NCBI RefSeq assembly: GCF_035083965.1 | Contig: NC_089726.1 | Location: 17,241,501 to 17,305,500, forward strand | Source of the DNA: Branchiostoma lanceolatum | Lineage: Eukaryota > Chordata > Leptocardii > Amphioxiformes > Branchiostomatidae | Reading direction: 5' to 3' | DNA: 64,000 bases | In this document: positions 34,722 through 49,000 of the stretch, one piece after another | Layout of the letters: each line of letters starts with the position of its first letter | Numbering within the stretch: position 1 is the stretch's first letter | Program-made: the position numbers and the translations under genes | The notes under the pieces: generated by a model | Database searches by the model: none | Told to the model about the DNA's origin: nothing | The model's input: the letters and a program-made list of their open reading frames with translations, nothing else

Positions 34722-37175
34722 ATGGCTGCCAACGGTGAGCAAGTGATGGACTCTGGTGCTGAACAAGCTATTAACACAGCAAAACCCATAATGGTCACAG
34801 AAAACAAAGGTGGGCGTGTGAATATCTATTATGTTTTAACTAACAATTTAACGTTAACAGCTGTGATCATGGCCTCGTGCCACATAACATATTGAACACT
34901 ATCATTGCTGTCTTTGGTTTCGAGGAGTATACAACACATTTTCATTACCCTGTTTTGTGCGTTACTATGGAAACTGGAAAGCAACGTGCCATTTCTGTGC
35001 TGGCTCAGTGTTTCGCCGATCTTAACTACTTAGAACTTACAAATAAACATAAGCCTACGAAACAAAGTCGGTCGTTCCTTGCGGTACTCGCAGTTTAGCT
35101 CGACACAAAAACTGCACATATCGACACAGGAAAAGCTGTATGTTTCGGAATCATGGAAACATTACCTGTTAATGATGGTAACGTTATACATGATTGCACA
35201 ATACACAATGAAAATCACTTTACTCATTGACAATTGAAATGGATAAAAAAGGTTTTCTTTCTATGTGTTTATGAGACCACCTTACTTATCCTTATTCTTT
35301 ATATCAACAGTAGATATCTACATGTTGTGGTCATCTTCCATAGCTGCAACAGCTCATATTTAGCTGATGATTGCTATATTCAATAAACAACAAGTGGATT
35401 AATTCTTAATTTAGACTGAACAATGAGCATGGCACTTTGGTGAAAATCAAAGAATCTTGAGATTTATTCCAAACAGCTTGAGATTTTGTGCTAACTCTTG
35501 AGATCCTTTGACTTGATGCTGAGATCTTTGACTTATGAAATCTTGAGATGTTTTAATCAATCTCACACTGCTTTGAATAAACCTCACTTTTAAAAAAATC
35601 TCAAGATGATTTGAAATGATCTCAAGATGCTTTTGACAAAATCTTTGGATCTTTTGAAAAATCTCTAACTATCAACTCCCTCCATGACTCCAAAGTATTT
35701 AAAATACTGGTTTACTGATTAGCTCAGCAATTAAAGAGCTGTATACTAAGGGTAATTTCAAAGTCATACATTAGGTTGATGTTATTTGACATTTCCACCA
35801 ATCATTGTTTATCTCATTGCAGATGCAGAAATTCTCCCAGTGAGAGACCTTCCATGTGCGAATCCTGGTAACCCGATCTTCTCATGTATGGAGAGAATCA
35901 GAACATCAAAGGAATTAGGAGGTACGTAGTGTGTGATATAGTACTTAACGGTTTTAAGTGCACATGTGTATTGTGATGCATTGTGTGTTATAAGCCAATG
36001 TTGAAAGCCCTTGGCCATTCTATTATGAATTGTCAGGGGTCTTCAACTTTGACATGTCACTCGTAATGCATCATACTACACATGTGCACTTCGAACCATG
36101 AACTAGCTTATAGGTGATGAGATGCATGAGATATGGCTGTGTGTTTTTTTCTTGTGTCATTGCACCTCTTACTGTAAGTTGTAACAGTTCCATTCTTAGT
36201 TTGTTTGGCTGTGCCAGCTTTGTGGTTTTGATCACTCAAATCAAAAATATTAAGTGCAGTCTGTAATTCTTAGTCACTGCCAACTACAGTCATTATGCTT
36301 AAAAATGACCATATACAATGTCCAATGATGTGAGAGAAGTGAATTGCATGAAACCCAAAATCATAACCAAATTTTGAGTACTGAGTGAAACCCAACAGTC
36401 GTATGTTTTTACCTAACTCTGTATGATTTTTCCCCTCCGTAGAGTGGTACCGAGAAACCCCTGTGAAGCCCCAGAACCCCATGTACAGAACGACCAATGA
36501 CACGTACGGTGGCAGGGTGCCCACAGTCGAGGACATGCCACAGACTTTCCACGCAAAGTCACAGAAATTCTCTGAGGTAAGAACAGTAAACTCATTTATT
36601 TTCATGTGCACTTAATTTCGTGGTAGGAGGTAAAAGGAGGTCTATCTGGAGTTTTAAACTTACGGTTGAAACAGTTGTGTAGTACAGTACATGTATGTTG
36701 TTATCAGTAATACCACGGAAATGCCTATTCATGATGTAAAATCTAACCTCGGCAGTGGAAACTTACAAAAACGTACAGATTATGAGAGAAACTCCTTCTC
36801 TCTGAGATCTATTATAACTCAAATTAGATTTATCACCAACATGGCATATAAATGCGGAATAGGCCGAACATATAGACCTGCCCACCTCCGTCAAAATATA
36901 GAAATGTAAAGCAAAGACAAGTGCAGCCACACTCTCATGGGTCGAACCGATAATTCCCTTGATTATTAATTGTATGAACTGCTGAAGGACAATCAGGATC
37001 AGTCTATTCCACCTGACCCTCATATATTTATGTATGTTATATATGTTCTCATTGCCTAATAGTCTAAAAAAATTCCTCTAAATGATTGTTTTCTTGACAT
37101 TTACAGCATCTAGGTGTCTGTGGGATGTACCGCAACCATTCTCTCAACACCGCCTTGGACCAGAGCAAAGTCTGA
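34722..37175 (+). CDS. PIERCE1/PIERCE2-family ciliary microtubule inner protein, 4 exons, complete
   Basis: Exons 34722-34809, 35823-35921, 36443-36576 and 37107-37175 join in phase to 129 residues (human PIERCE1 is about 136). Residues 44-52 (PGNPIFSCM) match the start of PIERCE2 (C15orf65). Residues 84-95 (YGGRVPTVEDMP) match PIERCE1 (C9orf116). GMYRNHSLNTA (113-123) is shared with both. These proteins lie inside axonemal doublet microtubules near the outer-dynein docking complex and are needed for motile-cilium function. There is no signal peptide or membrane segment. The start is the first ATG after the GC-rich leader (CTAACGATGG). Which human paralogue it corresponds to is left open, so no symbol is given. 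ATTAAA at 37821-37826 is a likely poly(A) signal. Confidence 0.9.
35945..36108. mobile_element. 160-bp MITE, second copy
   Basis: Shares TGTGATGCATTGTG, TGAATTG and the inverted end blocks (GTGCACATGTG / CACATGTGCAC) with 7305-7462. It starts about 25 bp after the PIERCE exon 2 donor. Confidence 0.65.
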
Positions 37176-39378
37176 CGCTGACGATCATCACAATGTAAAT
37201 AGCATTTGTTAAACAACTGTTGCAGCTGACTTCTATCACCAGATATTGTACTCTTAGTATACAGTCATGTATTCAAAGAACCATCACGTTCAGATGTGTT
37301 ACGGTCTCCATCAATGCAAAATAGCAACATAGTTGAATAACGCTCGTTCGACACCTGAGTGTAAACATTTTCAAAGAGGGCGTTTAACCTCAATTGTCAA
37401 TTTGAAATGGCTGCTTTGGTAACTATGGCATTGTGACACAGGCAAATTGTGTCTCTTGGCAAATCACGAATGAAACGTTTATGAAATTGTTTTACCTTGA
37501 TTTTTATGTAAGACAGTACTTTATGAGTTCTATGAAGTAATAGGTATTTATTGGTACACAAAGAAGTTTTGTTGAAAGTATATCAATCATCAACCATGTT
37601 GTTATTTTTGTTTATTCCACTGGTTTGATATAGATATGTTTACTGCGATTAACTTACTGGAAACCTGTGTCTACAGAAGTATACCAACCTGGGTGTTATA
37701 TGAAGATTAAGCATAATTGCTAGGAGTTACAACATGTTAATCTGTAAAGAGCAATAATATTGTTCTGCTATTATGTATCTTACATGTCAATCTTCATTGT
37801 CACCATAGATGCATAATGAAATTAAAATGTACAACACTGGGAATGTGCTGGGCATGGTTTATGTTATCATCTCCATGAAAAATGGAGATATTGTTTTTGG
37901 CGTGTCTGTGTGTCTGTCTCCTGGTATGTGACCTTGGTACTGCAGCGGAACTTGCGGAAATTTTTTGTATCTTTTGCCCTGGACGTGCTATATATGGTCT
38001 TGATATTTTTGGGGCAGATAGCTTGTGATGTAAGGAAGAAGTGGTGTAGGTTTGCCCCCCCTAGCATCTCTGGAACTGCAGGGGCAGTGATGTCAAAATC
38101 TTCCAAGGAGAATAACTGAAGAAAGGAACAGCCATAGAACCATTCTGTGAGGAATGAAATGAACATGAGACAGCCAGAGCTTACCCTTAGAATTTTCACA
38201 CTTTTGCTTGAAATTAGCACAAAATTAATCCGTGTGTGTTGGAAATTTGCTATTTCCAGTACCTGGACATCGAACTTTGTCTATCTAAAGGCTCCGGTTC
38301 GGAATTAAATTTGGTCAAGAAAATGAAATGCAAATCTTACGTTTTCTCCTTTGTTGATAGGTAAGGTATGTATAAACTTGTACATGTCCTGAAAAGCCAG
38401 TTAATTTCAGCTTTGTTTTGATGGCATAGTGTTGGTTGTCCAGAAAATACTTCCAGGTATTAGTGAGCGATAGTGGTGATGTGGCCCTGCGACCTGATTA
38501 CTCAGATAGTGCATTCAATGTGTTTCTACGCCATCCAGGATTGTGGAAAATATATACAAGATTTTTTTTTAAATTTTCATTCAATTTTTGTAAAGACTCC
38601 AACACAAGTCTGATGGTGTATGAAATAATTTATTCCAGGGTTACTCACTTAAATACAGCTTACTGTAGATTTTATCTTGACTGCCACATAAGCACTACAT
38701 GTGAAATAATTCAGTAGGGCATTACACCATTTCCTAAAAATAGTCAAAAAGTAATGTGCCATATCACAACTTTACACATCAAATCTTCCTTGGTATAGAA
38801 GACATATTTGTAATGTTTTTGTTACCGTAGTTTCATATGACAAGATAATGTTTACATGAAATAGCTGCATATCTTTATTTTTTCAGTCCCTGTACATTAC
38901 AATATCATTCTTTCCACGTCAACACATTTAACGTACAGAATATCAATAAATTCTGCTATGTATATCATGAAATGCATCTGGACAAGAAATGAAAATTCAT
39001 GCTCAAATACTAAGTTCCTAAGGTCAGGACATTTCTTGAGTATATATCAGTATGTACAAGTACAAGTCTAAACTACCACATGGAGTTGTGTAGCTGATTT
39101 TTGCTGTTTGTGATGTTACCCCTAAAGAAGCTCACAAGAGATTTTGATAAAAGAACAAGAAACCCACTTGAAATAGACATTGGTCAAACAGATAATGATA
39201 GCTGAACGACCCTATGGCGACTAAAATTGGATTTGTGCAACCCTTGATTTCACATGATAAGTGTGATCTAAAAGGCAACAGAACGCAAGAGAAATTTTTT
39301 ACCTGAAATTCTTGAAGTGATCTGTAAAATCAGCATCTAGTGGAAAGGGGGTATAACTGTCACAGAGGGTAGGGGGTA
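37176..39378. other. PIERCE 3' UTR and intergenic DNA
   Basis: The 3' UTR probably ends soon after ATTAAA at 37821-37826. 37870-38200 contains a dispersed-repeat start (GTCTGTGTGTCTGTCTCC). No gene seen in the remainder. Confidence 0.45.
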
Positions 39379-39564
39379 TACTGTAAATGCATTTAAGTTC
39401 ATGTGGTTTTTATTTCGCGCTAAGGCAAAAATGGAGCGTTCGCGGTGGTTATAAGTTCGCAGCAGTGTTATAGTCACATTGTGCCTCAGTATTGGATAAA
39501 AATGTTTGCGGTGGTTTTAAGTTTGCAGTGAAACGGTCGACGCGTAAACCGCGAACGTAAAACT
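39379..39564. mobile_element. TACTGTAAATGCA-family MITE, right end degraded
   Basis: Starts TACTGTAAATGCATTTAAG and has GCGGTGGTTTTAAGTTTGC and ACGGTCGACGCG blocks, but the right inverted end is missing. Better copies lie at 56109-56305 and 63335-63525. Confidence 0.7.
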
Positions 39565-40073
39565 TTGGACCATATGTACATGTACCACCAAGGCAAACAG
39601 TACAGCCACTTACTAAGCTGTATATTTGCAGAACAATTCCTTGTCACACAAAAGGACAAACATCGATGTCTGAAAAGACTGTTTTGACTCAATGGAGCAT
39701 TAATTTTGCAGTAGTGCAACTGTCTTTTCCAAAGTTTTTTTAGCTTTTTTGTTCCCCCATTTCCATTATACTTATCATCTCAAAAGCAAACTTAAGGATA
39801 TCAAAAGCAAAGGAGAACCTAACATCCTTATTGGATTGTTATCAGATTATTTCCAGTTACCGCCACACTTGATCATAAACTTTTCACTCACACAGTCAGT
39901 CTTCAGTAGTTTATAATGTATGACTTTGTACAGTTCAGTCTCATCTCTTTACAAAATGAAAATCGAATGTAGAAGCACACAGCCAGCCAGCATACAAGCA
40001 ACGGTAAAGCTTGTTGAGTCACTCTTAACATACAATCTTTGTGATTACATTATACAAAATTATCATTCATCAT

Positions 40074-40406
40074 TAGGCCATGTTGATTTGATTATATGGA
40101 TGACATCCGCACGCGCATCAATTTTCGTCCACCTCCAAAGAAAAAAAAGTTTTCTACGATACTGTAAATCGTGCAAAGCAGCCACAAAATGGGCAAATAC
40201 ATGCCATAGGTTGTAAAAAAGATATTTCGGAAAACAGATACTAATGTTTAGAACGCCGAACTCAAAGAAGAGGATGTGAAAGACCAAAACATCATTTCAA
40301 AATGAAGGCAACTTTTTTTTTGAAAACTTTTTTTTATTCGCACGCTCGCATCAGTTTTGGGGTTCCCAGAGGATGTCATCCATATAATCAAATCAACATG
40401 GCCTTA
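40074..40406. mobile_element. MITE with TAGGCCATGTTGATTTG ends
   Basis: Inverted arms of about 33 bp (GGCCATGTTGATTTGATTAT, then ATGGATGACATCC) at 40076-40110 and 40370-40404. Related by its ends to 1-419, 15556-15980, 50345-50572 and 63850-64000. A single arm occurs near 23600-23635. Confidence 0.8.
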
Positions 40407-42356
40407 TTCAACAAAACAATATTACATGCTTGGCTACCTGTCTTCAGCAATCATAGCCAACTGTTGGAGAAAACAGCAAGACTGAAACAAGACATGACCA
40501 ACATAAAAGCAGCAAGAAACAAATTAACTATTATTATGTACTAACCATTTTCACGCTCATCAAAGCAAAACAAAATTTATCTAACAGCTCATTTAAAATT
40601 ACAGGTTACTATTCAGCAAAATATGACAATGACTTGGCAACATTTGTCAGTTAGGTAGCAGAAAATATTTGTGGAGTCATGAATTCACAATGGAGAGGTC
40701 GCCATAAAAACAAAAATCACCGCATTTCAAGACCTACGGTACTTCCAGTGATAACGTTTTGCACTCTAATACCATAAATAGTTACAGCTACATGTAGGTG
40801 TATTCACAATAATAATGAACTAATGCAGACATTACTGTATTTTCATGGCTATTAACTGCTCTGTAAATCTTTCTTGGTTCAATGTTTCTTCTCATCAACT
40901 ATGACACAATATAAAGTAGATATATACAGAGATATGTGTGCTGTCTATTGTAACATGGAGTGAGGTCACTGATTGAGGCTATCTTTACAGTAGAATTGTT
41001 ATGAGTCATCTCTAGGACTATTTCTACTACTGCTAGTGCTGGGGTTCAAATAATTACAGGTTTGCGATAGCAAAACCTGTTCTGTTTTTTTTTTTCATTT
41101 TGAAGACCAGGTGGGCAACCACAGTTACAAGCTAGGTTGCCCATCATCACTTCTGCATTGATCTGTGCATCTAAACAAAACAGGCCCATTGAGGTAAAAT
41201 GTAAGTTAATAGCCAGGTTAAGGTACCAGGTTTGTTGTGTACAAGTACCTGTAAATGAACAAGCCTGGTATTCTAGCTCTGATTTGCTACTGTGAACGCT
41301 TCCCCACAGAACATACTAAAAGGGAAGCCATCGAATGAGAGAGTTGGAGATAGAATAGGTCGGGTACCTGGCTGTATGTGAACAACTTGCTTGCTCAAAT
41401 AATCATTGATCTTTTAGTTTAGTTCACATAATCATAGTTTATGTAAAGTTTCTTTTGTACTCTTTATCCGTGACTCCTCCCCCTCTACTTCGACCTTGTT
41501 GAAAAGTGGCCTGTGTGGCTGAACAAGCATTCGAAAGTAAATAAAGGCTTTGATTGATCTTCACTTACGATTTTCTTTCAAGCGTCTGGATATTTTTAAC
41601 CATGTGATGTAGACAGTGAGGCCTAGTGAAACCAGTCGGCTCCATACACTAAGAGGATGAGTGAGTGAGGGAGTGACGTCAACCAACCTTGCTCCATCCT
41701 ATCTCAGAACATCACAATGTTATTTTCTATTATGTGACCAGCACAGACCAGAGAAGATTCTATAAAAGGCTATGAAGTAATCACATTGCTGAATTTGAAC
41801 AGAATTTTGTGGCAAGTCCAAATGGCATTAAAAAAATTGAAAGCATAATGTTACATGCGGAGGTGTAGGAAAGCATACTAGTACATCAAGGTAGAGATTG
41901 TGAACTTGTAGAATCACTGATTTTGCCGGTAGACATCCCGATTGGATTCTCTATCAAGAGAGATCACAACAAGGATGCTAGGAATGTGTAGGGTGATCTC
42001 CCATTTATAAATCCTAAAGTCACCCATTGATCTAAAGTGACATGAATCGAAGTTGAATAGTTCTTTTAAGTAAAAATCTTTAATTTCATAAAGCGTCTGA
42101 CGGGGATTTTTACCATCAGAATCACGGATTCTGCTAGATTGCAGTCTTTACCTGACATATATATATACCACAGATGGAAGGTAAAGAAAAGCATATAACT
42201 GTAGTCTGCTAGAGCAAAGTCTAAACCTACTAGTGTTGTTACCGAAAGTTCCATAACTGTAAAAGCAAGGCTTTGATTTCAAGTTGAGAATAAGCACCTT
42301 CTGCTCATTCACTTTTGTTACCATCACGACATATCATTAAGACATACCTGAAGTAC
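40407..42356. other. Intergenic, no gene seen
   Basis: No exon found. A decayed GCATTTCAAGACCTAC end of a MITE lies near 40720. Confidence 0.45.
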
Positions 42357-42366
42357 ATCTAAGTGA

Positions 42367-42737
42367 CATCCTCCCAGCAGGCCCGATACGCTCGGTTCAT
42401 TACCTCCCATAGCGGCCCTGCCCTTTCCAGCCTGTGAACTTGCTTCTGGTGACGTCACCACCAAAACAGCTTTCAGCCAATCAGAGGGTTGGCTTAAGCT
42501 CATCTAGAGCAAAAGCGCAAAGGACACTGGGATGCTATCAACCAATCAGGTTACGTCTTACATCGCTACTTTGGGTTCAGAGCAAAGATAACGGCTGTTT
42601 GTGCCAAATAAGGCTAGCTAATTAATTATTCATGAGCAACTGTCAATAATGTCACCAGAAGCGAGTTCACAGGCTGGAAAGGTCAGGGCCGCTATGGGAG
42701 GTAATGAACTGAGCATATTGGGCCTGCTGGGAGGATG
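42367..42737. mobile_element. Foldback element 1, 10-bp target duplication, shared core
   Basis: Long inverted arms (about 42367-42460 and 42648-42737; outer end CATCCTCCCAGCAGGCC) enclose a core at 42463-42645. ATCTAAGTGA flanks both sides (42357-42366, 42738-42747). The core matches that of 48980-49411 but the arms do not. The core contains two CCAATCA boxes and the block GGCTGTTTGTGCCAAATAAG. Confidence 0.88.
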
Positions 42738-43038
42738 ATCTAAGTGAAGGCAACAAGCAAACTAATGCAGAGTCCTCGGTAATGTACACTATAAACAGCA
42801 GCTGGAGACATGCATGTACTTCTTTATATGTTCGATTTAATTTGTCACCACAAAAATTACTTTCCTAACATTTCAAAACTGTAGCGCGATTAAGATCTAC
42901 ATTTACACATGCTCTATTGATTCAGAACTGACAACATTTATAAGGACATTGAATGATTCAACTAAAACTTGCGTTAACATACAATTAACATACATTAACA
43001 TATGATTAACATATGTTAACATACGATTACCACTAGCA

Positions 43039-46000
43039 CTATTGTTTCAGCCTGTCCATGAGTTGAGGAGGCAGTCCTATAGAGTGCAGGGAATCCTGGG
43101 ACATCTTGTGGAGGTTAGGGATGAGGTCGTTGACCCGTTGCCAGGTCAGCTCCAGTAGACTGGGCAGGACCAGCCAGATTCTGTACAGCGACGACGTCCG
43201 CCGGTTTTCCTCGATGCTCACCACACCGCCGTGAACATACATGCAGCCAGCCTATGAAAACATAACAGTAACACGGTTAGGAGGGCCTAGACCATCGAGA
43301 AATCCACACAGAAGGCGAAACTGGTAGCGTGCGTAGTCCAGTGGTTAGCGATCTTGCCTCTGGAACTAGAAGCCGCGGGTTTGATCCCGGCTGTGTCGCT
43401 CACCCGACATGCACGCTACCTGAAAGGGTCGCAGTCCTTAGGACGGGACGTTAAGCCGTGGTCCACTGCTCATTGTGCTTGTCGAAAAGAGCTAGGGGAA
43501 TTTCCCCGGTACAATGAACCTGTAAATACTGTACATAGCGTCTGTCTTCCTGTCACGACCAGTGGAAGATTAGCTCATCTGTGCATTGAGTTCATTTGAG
43601 CTAAACTGGTTCGAGATCACTTTCACTTTTTTTAACTAGTCTGGATGTGGGCTTGAATAAAGTTCTAAACGGGAATATGCGGCTACAGCGTCTTTTCTGA
43701 AGATACGCAACTTACTTATAATGCATATACAGTATTAACTATCTGGTTGTGTTCAATGAACTTTGTAACCTGGGAAAAGTAAGAAATACTTTCAATCTTG
43801 AAAGAAGTCAAGAGTGAAACATTGGAATGAAGTACACTGGATTAAGTGGTCCTTAAATACAAATGACCTCTATAGAAAATGCATGCCCATGCTTGAGCAA
43901 CCCATTGAGAAGGTAGCCTAAAGGATGTATATAGGTCATTGACCAGGTGAAGTTGAAGGATTTTATACTGAAGCACACACTGCATAGGTCTGAAGAGCCA
44001 TGTTTGTGCCCAGTAGGAACATGACACGCTGAGCCTCCATGTTTTCAGTATAGTTGATCCGGTTGTCAATCAAAAAGCAGTTCAACCAATAAGAGAGTGG
44101 AGAGTTGAATGGTTGATTGAAAGCAATGTCTTCAACCACAATCAACCATTCAATCAGAATTGACAACACATGGGTAGAATACTGTTTATCATTATCAATG
44201 AATGATGTAAAATTGAGAACACTGTTGTACTTACCTGTATGTATGGCGCAGTAAGAATGGTTATAGCTGTTTCATGTTCATCATATTGTAAATCTTGAAA
44301 TGTTTGCAATGGTTTCATTTTTACAGTTTGCACGGTGACTTCTTCACTTCAATGGAGTGTTAGCGGGGGTTTTAAGTTTGCGGCAGCGTTATAGTCACAT
44401 GCTGCTACAGTATTGGATACAAATGTTTGCAGTGGCTTTAAGTTCGCTGTGAAACGGTCGCCGCAAAAACTGCGAACATAAAACCACCGCGAACATTTCT
44501 GCATTTACAGTATTCGTCTATCAACAGTACTTACTGGTGTGATGGCGGCGGCGTGAAAGTACGCAGGTTCAGGCATGGTGGACGGTAGTTTTGTCCACTG
44601 CATGGTGTCCAGCGCCAGCTTCCAGATGTCGTCAAATATCTGCCAGCCGTTGTAACCTCCGCAGATGTACACAGCTGAAGAAAACACAAACAGTTGGCAG
44701 ATGCAGTTATATACATATCAAGTAAAGTACAAAAGTACAGAGACACAAATATGTAGAAGTAGACCTTTCTTTTAAAGGATAAGAATTCATTTAATTTATC
44801 AGTGCGAACCCCAATTCTTCAGTGACAGTAGGGCACAGCAAAAAAGTGAAGAAAGTGTTTCGATGGTTCACATAAAAATGCCCATATTTGCATAACATTT
44901 TTGACCGGAAAATACTTTTTCCCCTAAAATTTGAGAGGTTGAAGAAACTGAAACTCGGTCGTTCATATAGCTAAAGGGATATCCTTCATTCCTATACACA
45001 GTTTAATACTTCAGAATATTTAATAATTCCCTGAAAGAGACAGTCCCTAGACTTGAGGGTGTGCAGCCTCCAATTGAGACCCAATTGAAATAAACTGGGC
45101 TGTACCCCCTTATAGGATAGGTACAGCAACTATGTTTTGGTTAATGTCCAACAACAGCCCTTCCATAGTTAAAGGAGAGTAATTCCTCACCGTTTCCATA
45201 CTGGACACAGCTGTGACATCTTCTTGCAGATGGATAGCCTGCAAAACAGAAAAACAATAGAGGTTAGAACATCTATTAAGTAAATGTACCAAGTTGACAC
45301 ATTTGTTTTATCAAGCTTTTCATGTTTTTGACCAACGGTGAGCAGAGGACATGAGTGTGGCTCTCTAAGTCAATAAATTCAGATGCCAGTATATTGTTTG
45401 CGAGGAATGTTGGTAAAGGAAAAAGGGTGGAACAAGGTTACAATATTAGTGACACCCAGAACTTGGCGTATCCTGTGAGAGGCCATTAGAACTGTGTCAG
45501 ATGGCTGGAGGCTGTTGCTATCCCATGGGATCATAATTATAAACGACTGCTTATTTCAGTATCGTATTGCAATGCTCCATACTAAAACTCTATAGACAAA
45601 ATCAGACCTAGATGATTTTACACCACCCAAAAGCTGCATGATTTGTGATTTTCATATGTCCTATATTTCAGAAACAACATATGAATAATGTACAAGACTT
45701 TGATGGCAGTGTTACTGGCAGAGTCTGTTTGTACCGTAATGACAGTGAAAGTACTAATGGATTAGGTTAGAAAGGCCCAGCAGAAGTCCTAGAGCCACAT
45801 GAATCATGCATGAAGGGGCACCATTTTCCTAACATGGTCATCTGACGAGTTTATTGAGAGGGCGGCCTTTGGGGAAAAATTGTCATCGGTGAGATCTTTC
45901 AGGTCATTATTCACAATGAAATATAATGATAAAAACATCTGGTCATGGAGCAATCCTACAGTAAATCTTGAAATGTTCCCGTTGGTTGTAATTTCACGGG

Positions 46001-49000
46001 TTTCGCAGTGACCTCTAAACCGTGAATTCATGACACCGCGAATATGCGTTTTCTATGTTTCAATACTGTACTATAGAGTTGTTCCAACCGCAAACTAAAA
46101 ATATTACCAAAATCACCTTATCCTCCTGCTACAAAATTGAGAAACAACACCAATAATTGAATTTACAGTACTTTACGGGGGGGGGGAGTAATGAGTGAAA
46201 ATTTTACAGAGAGTGTATTAAAAGAAACCCAAACAATATCAGGGTCCGAAAAATCGGATTTTGAAAGTCAATTTATTTAGTCATACATGATTAGTTCAAA
46301 CAACACTATCACAATGCATAGCAACGCCCATGATGCAAAAATATAACGTTGTTGTGATGTGAGAACTCACTGAAAATCGTGGCCAGAGTTTTTGTAGGCT
46401 CGCGAAACTAAGGGGATCATTGTACGGCACGATCTTGCATGGTTTTTTAATCCTAAAAGTATGAAGTTATTATGCAAATGTACTAAACAATGTTAGCAAA
46501 TGTCATTACCATAGAGATTTCAGCATTCTTTCATTCCATTTTTAGGCCCTTACTGTAACTATTGCTTTAGTTGCCTTTAACACATTAGCTATAGGAAAGC
46601 TGACAGAAAAAATGCACAACACATTCTACCCCCATTTGGTCTATGAAAGCATATAAACAAGAGAAGCTGTGTACCAGCTGCATTGTCCTGCAGTCTCTCC
46701 CTGGGGCGTGTGGACGGTCTACACGACATCTCCTCCCAATGACGAGTCGAGAAATTGTAGGCTGGGATCTAGTAAAAAAAGATAGTTATGTTATGTAGGG
46801 TAAAGCAGTCATCCTCAATTGAGGTGAAGCATGATGCTTTTTCAAGTAGCTAGTGGTAGTGCAATGCGGCTTCGCCATGGTTCAAATTTTTGGCCAAGCA
46901 CACCTGGTCGCCCCTACTCTTCTCCATAAGTGTGTTGGGTTCTTTTACGTGCAGAGGTTTGACACTTGAGGCTTAAGCCCCAAAGCTCCCTCATACATGG
47001 GCCGCCGGCTTTACTTCACCATCCGAAATGACGAATGCAATCCCTTACAACATGACGAGCTGAGCCAACCCTAGGATCAAACTGGGGCCGCAGGATCCAC
47101 GGAATTTGATCCAGATGGTGAAGCAGCGGGGTTGCATTATTGCTTGCGCCATTATACGTTGAAGGTTAGACATCCAGGTAATAAGATACGCCCAAAAAAG
47201 TTACTCAACCAAATTGAACAATTAGCATATAACCTTGTCTTGATTTAGTCTTCTATTGAAAACTATTTCAAGACATCCTAAATTGCCTTAACCTTATCAA
47301 CATATCTATTCCTAGTTTTGGTATAAAACCAGTTATCCCAGTACTTTCCTTAGTCACTGACAAAGCCAAAGAAAAGTAATGCTGATTTTACCAGTAACTA
47401 TACTTTGTGCCAGAATACACCATGAAATTGAACTGCTTTGCTACAAAGCACCTTGAAATTAACACAGGAAAACAATGTAGAGGTGCTATGTACCAAAGCA
47501 ATCTTTTTTCACAGCAATTTAAAGCCAGTGCCTTACATATCAAACAAGTGTTCTCTTGGCTCTATTTCAGAAAGTGTTATAATGGTGATTTGAAGTTAAT
47601 AAGTCTACAACCACCTTAAAGGCATCCAGAGCAATCTATGAGGCTTGAAACTTGAATAAATTAACTCAAATTTCTAGTCATTCCTACACATATTTAATTT
47701 CAATAACACTGTACCATTACATATCGACATTAAATGAGCAAAGGTACGATGCCGTTGTGTGGTGAGAACTGATAAAAAAAACCAAGCCCTAATAGACTGA
47801 TCCTGACTGTCCATCACAATTAGCGGTTCGACCAATGAGAGAGTGACTGCACGTCCGTCAAATATTTGCATTTTTATGTTTTGATTTTGCATTTCTACGG
47901 AGGTGGGCTATGGTATCGGTCTATTTACACTAGGCTCATGAAACTAAAAGATCATCATGTAGCTTATTTTTGTGCCACTTTTGAGCACTTTTGATAAGAA
48001 ATCCACAACCAAATGTGGTAAACAGTGGCATTAAATGTCAATTTCATAAAGATTACAGCAACTAGAATATCTCCAGTTTTCAAGCCTCATAAAAAAATGC
48101 TCTGGGTGCCTTTAACTAACATCACTTGCACAGTAACGACAACTTTCCGATTGCTTTTAAGAATTACAGTAATAATGGCTTGATGTAATTAGGCTTATTG
48201 TATCTTCTTTACTATATGTATAAGATTCTAATTCAACATTGGGTTTTACCCCTTTTTACTCCTTGACTTATACCTGTAACCAAAATCAACCCTTTGTTTA
48301 ATCATGTTATTTACTGTAGTGGGTTATGATATCAGTTACCATTATATAATATTTTGTGTTATCAATTATCATTTGATAATTATTTCTTGTCACTATCTAT
48401 TATCATTATTTGGTTTGTGAAAATTGTATTAGCTGTTAGCTTTGATGGGGAAAGATTTCAAACTTGCCATTATGACTCCCTTTCTACCCTTAACATGTTT
48501 TCCTCATTGTTGTTATTTATGTTTTTCAAATTGCTTTTACTACATGCAAATAAACAGAATCAAATCATTACCTGGTCAAATGAGTAGCAGACCCAGCAAA
48601 TTCCCCCTCCCAACACGTACAATCTACTGTCGTCATAGGCAACCTCATGTCGATATCTGCAACACAAGGCAGGGAAGGCTGGTCAGTACCAAGGACAGTA
48701 TACCGATCCTGCCCATCACAATTAGCAGTTCAACCAATGAGAGCGAGGCAATTAGCAGTTCGACCAATGAGAGAGTGGCTGTATATCTATCAAGCAGTTG
48801 CACTTGTATTTTTTGTATTTTGAATATCCATGTGTTGACAGACATGGGCGGGGCTATGGAATCGGTATATGCTATCTTCTTCAACAGCATAAATTACATT
48901 AGTAACAGTCAAGCTATCACTTGCCGATAGTAAAATGTGTTTGGACATGGGAGGTCTGTGTAAGATTTAACATCCAGCACACCCTCCTTTAGTAGCGCTG

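Noticed and set aside
36270-36611. 113-codon minus-strand frame
   Set aside because: Covers PIERCE exon 3 on the other strand; no family resemblance.
42434-42625. 63-codon frame in the foldback core as a gene
   Set aside because: The frame resembles that at 49070-49255, but the similarity is explained by the shared DNA; there is no family match.
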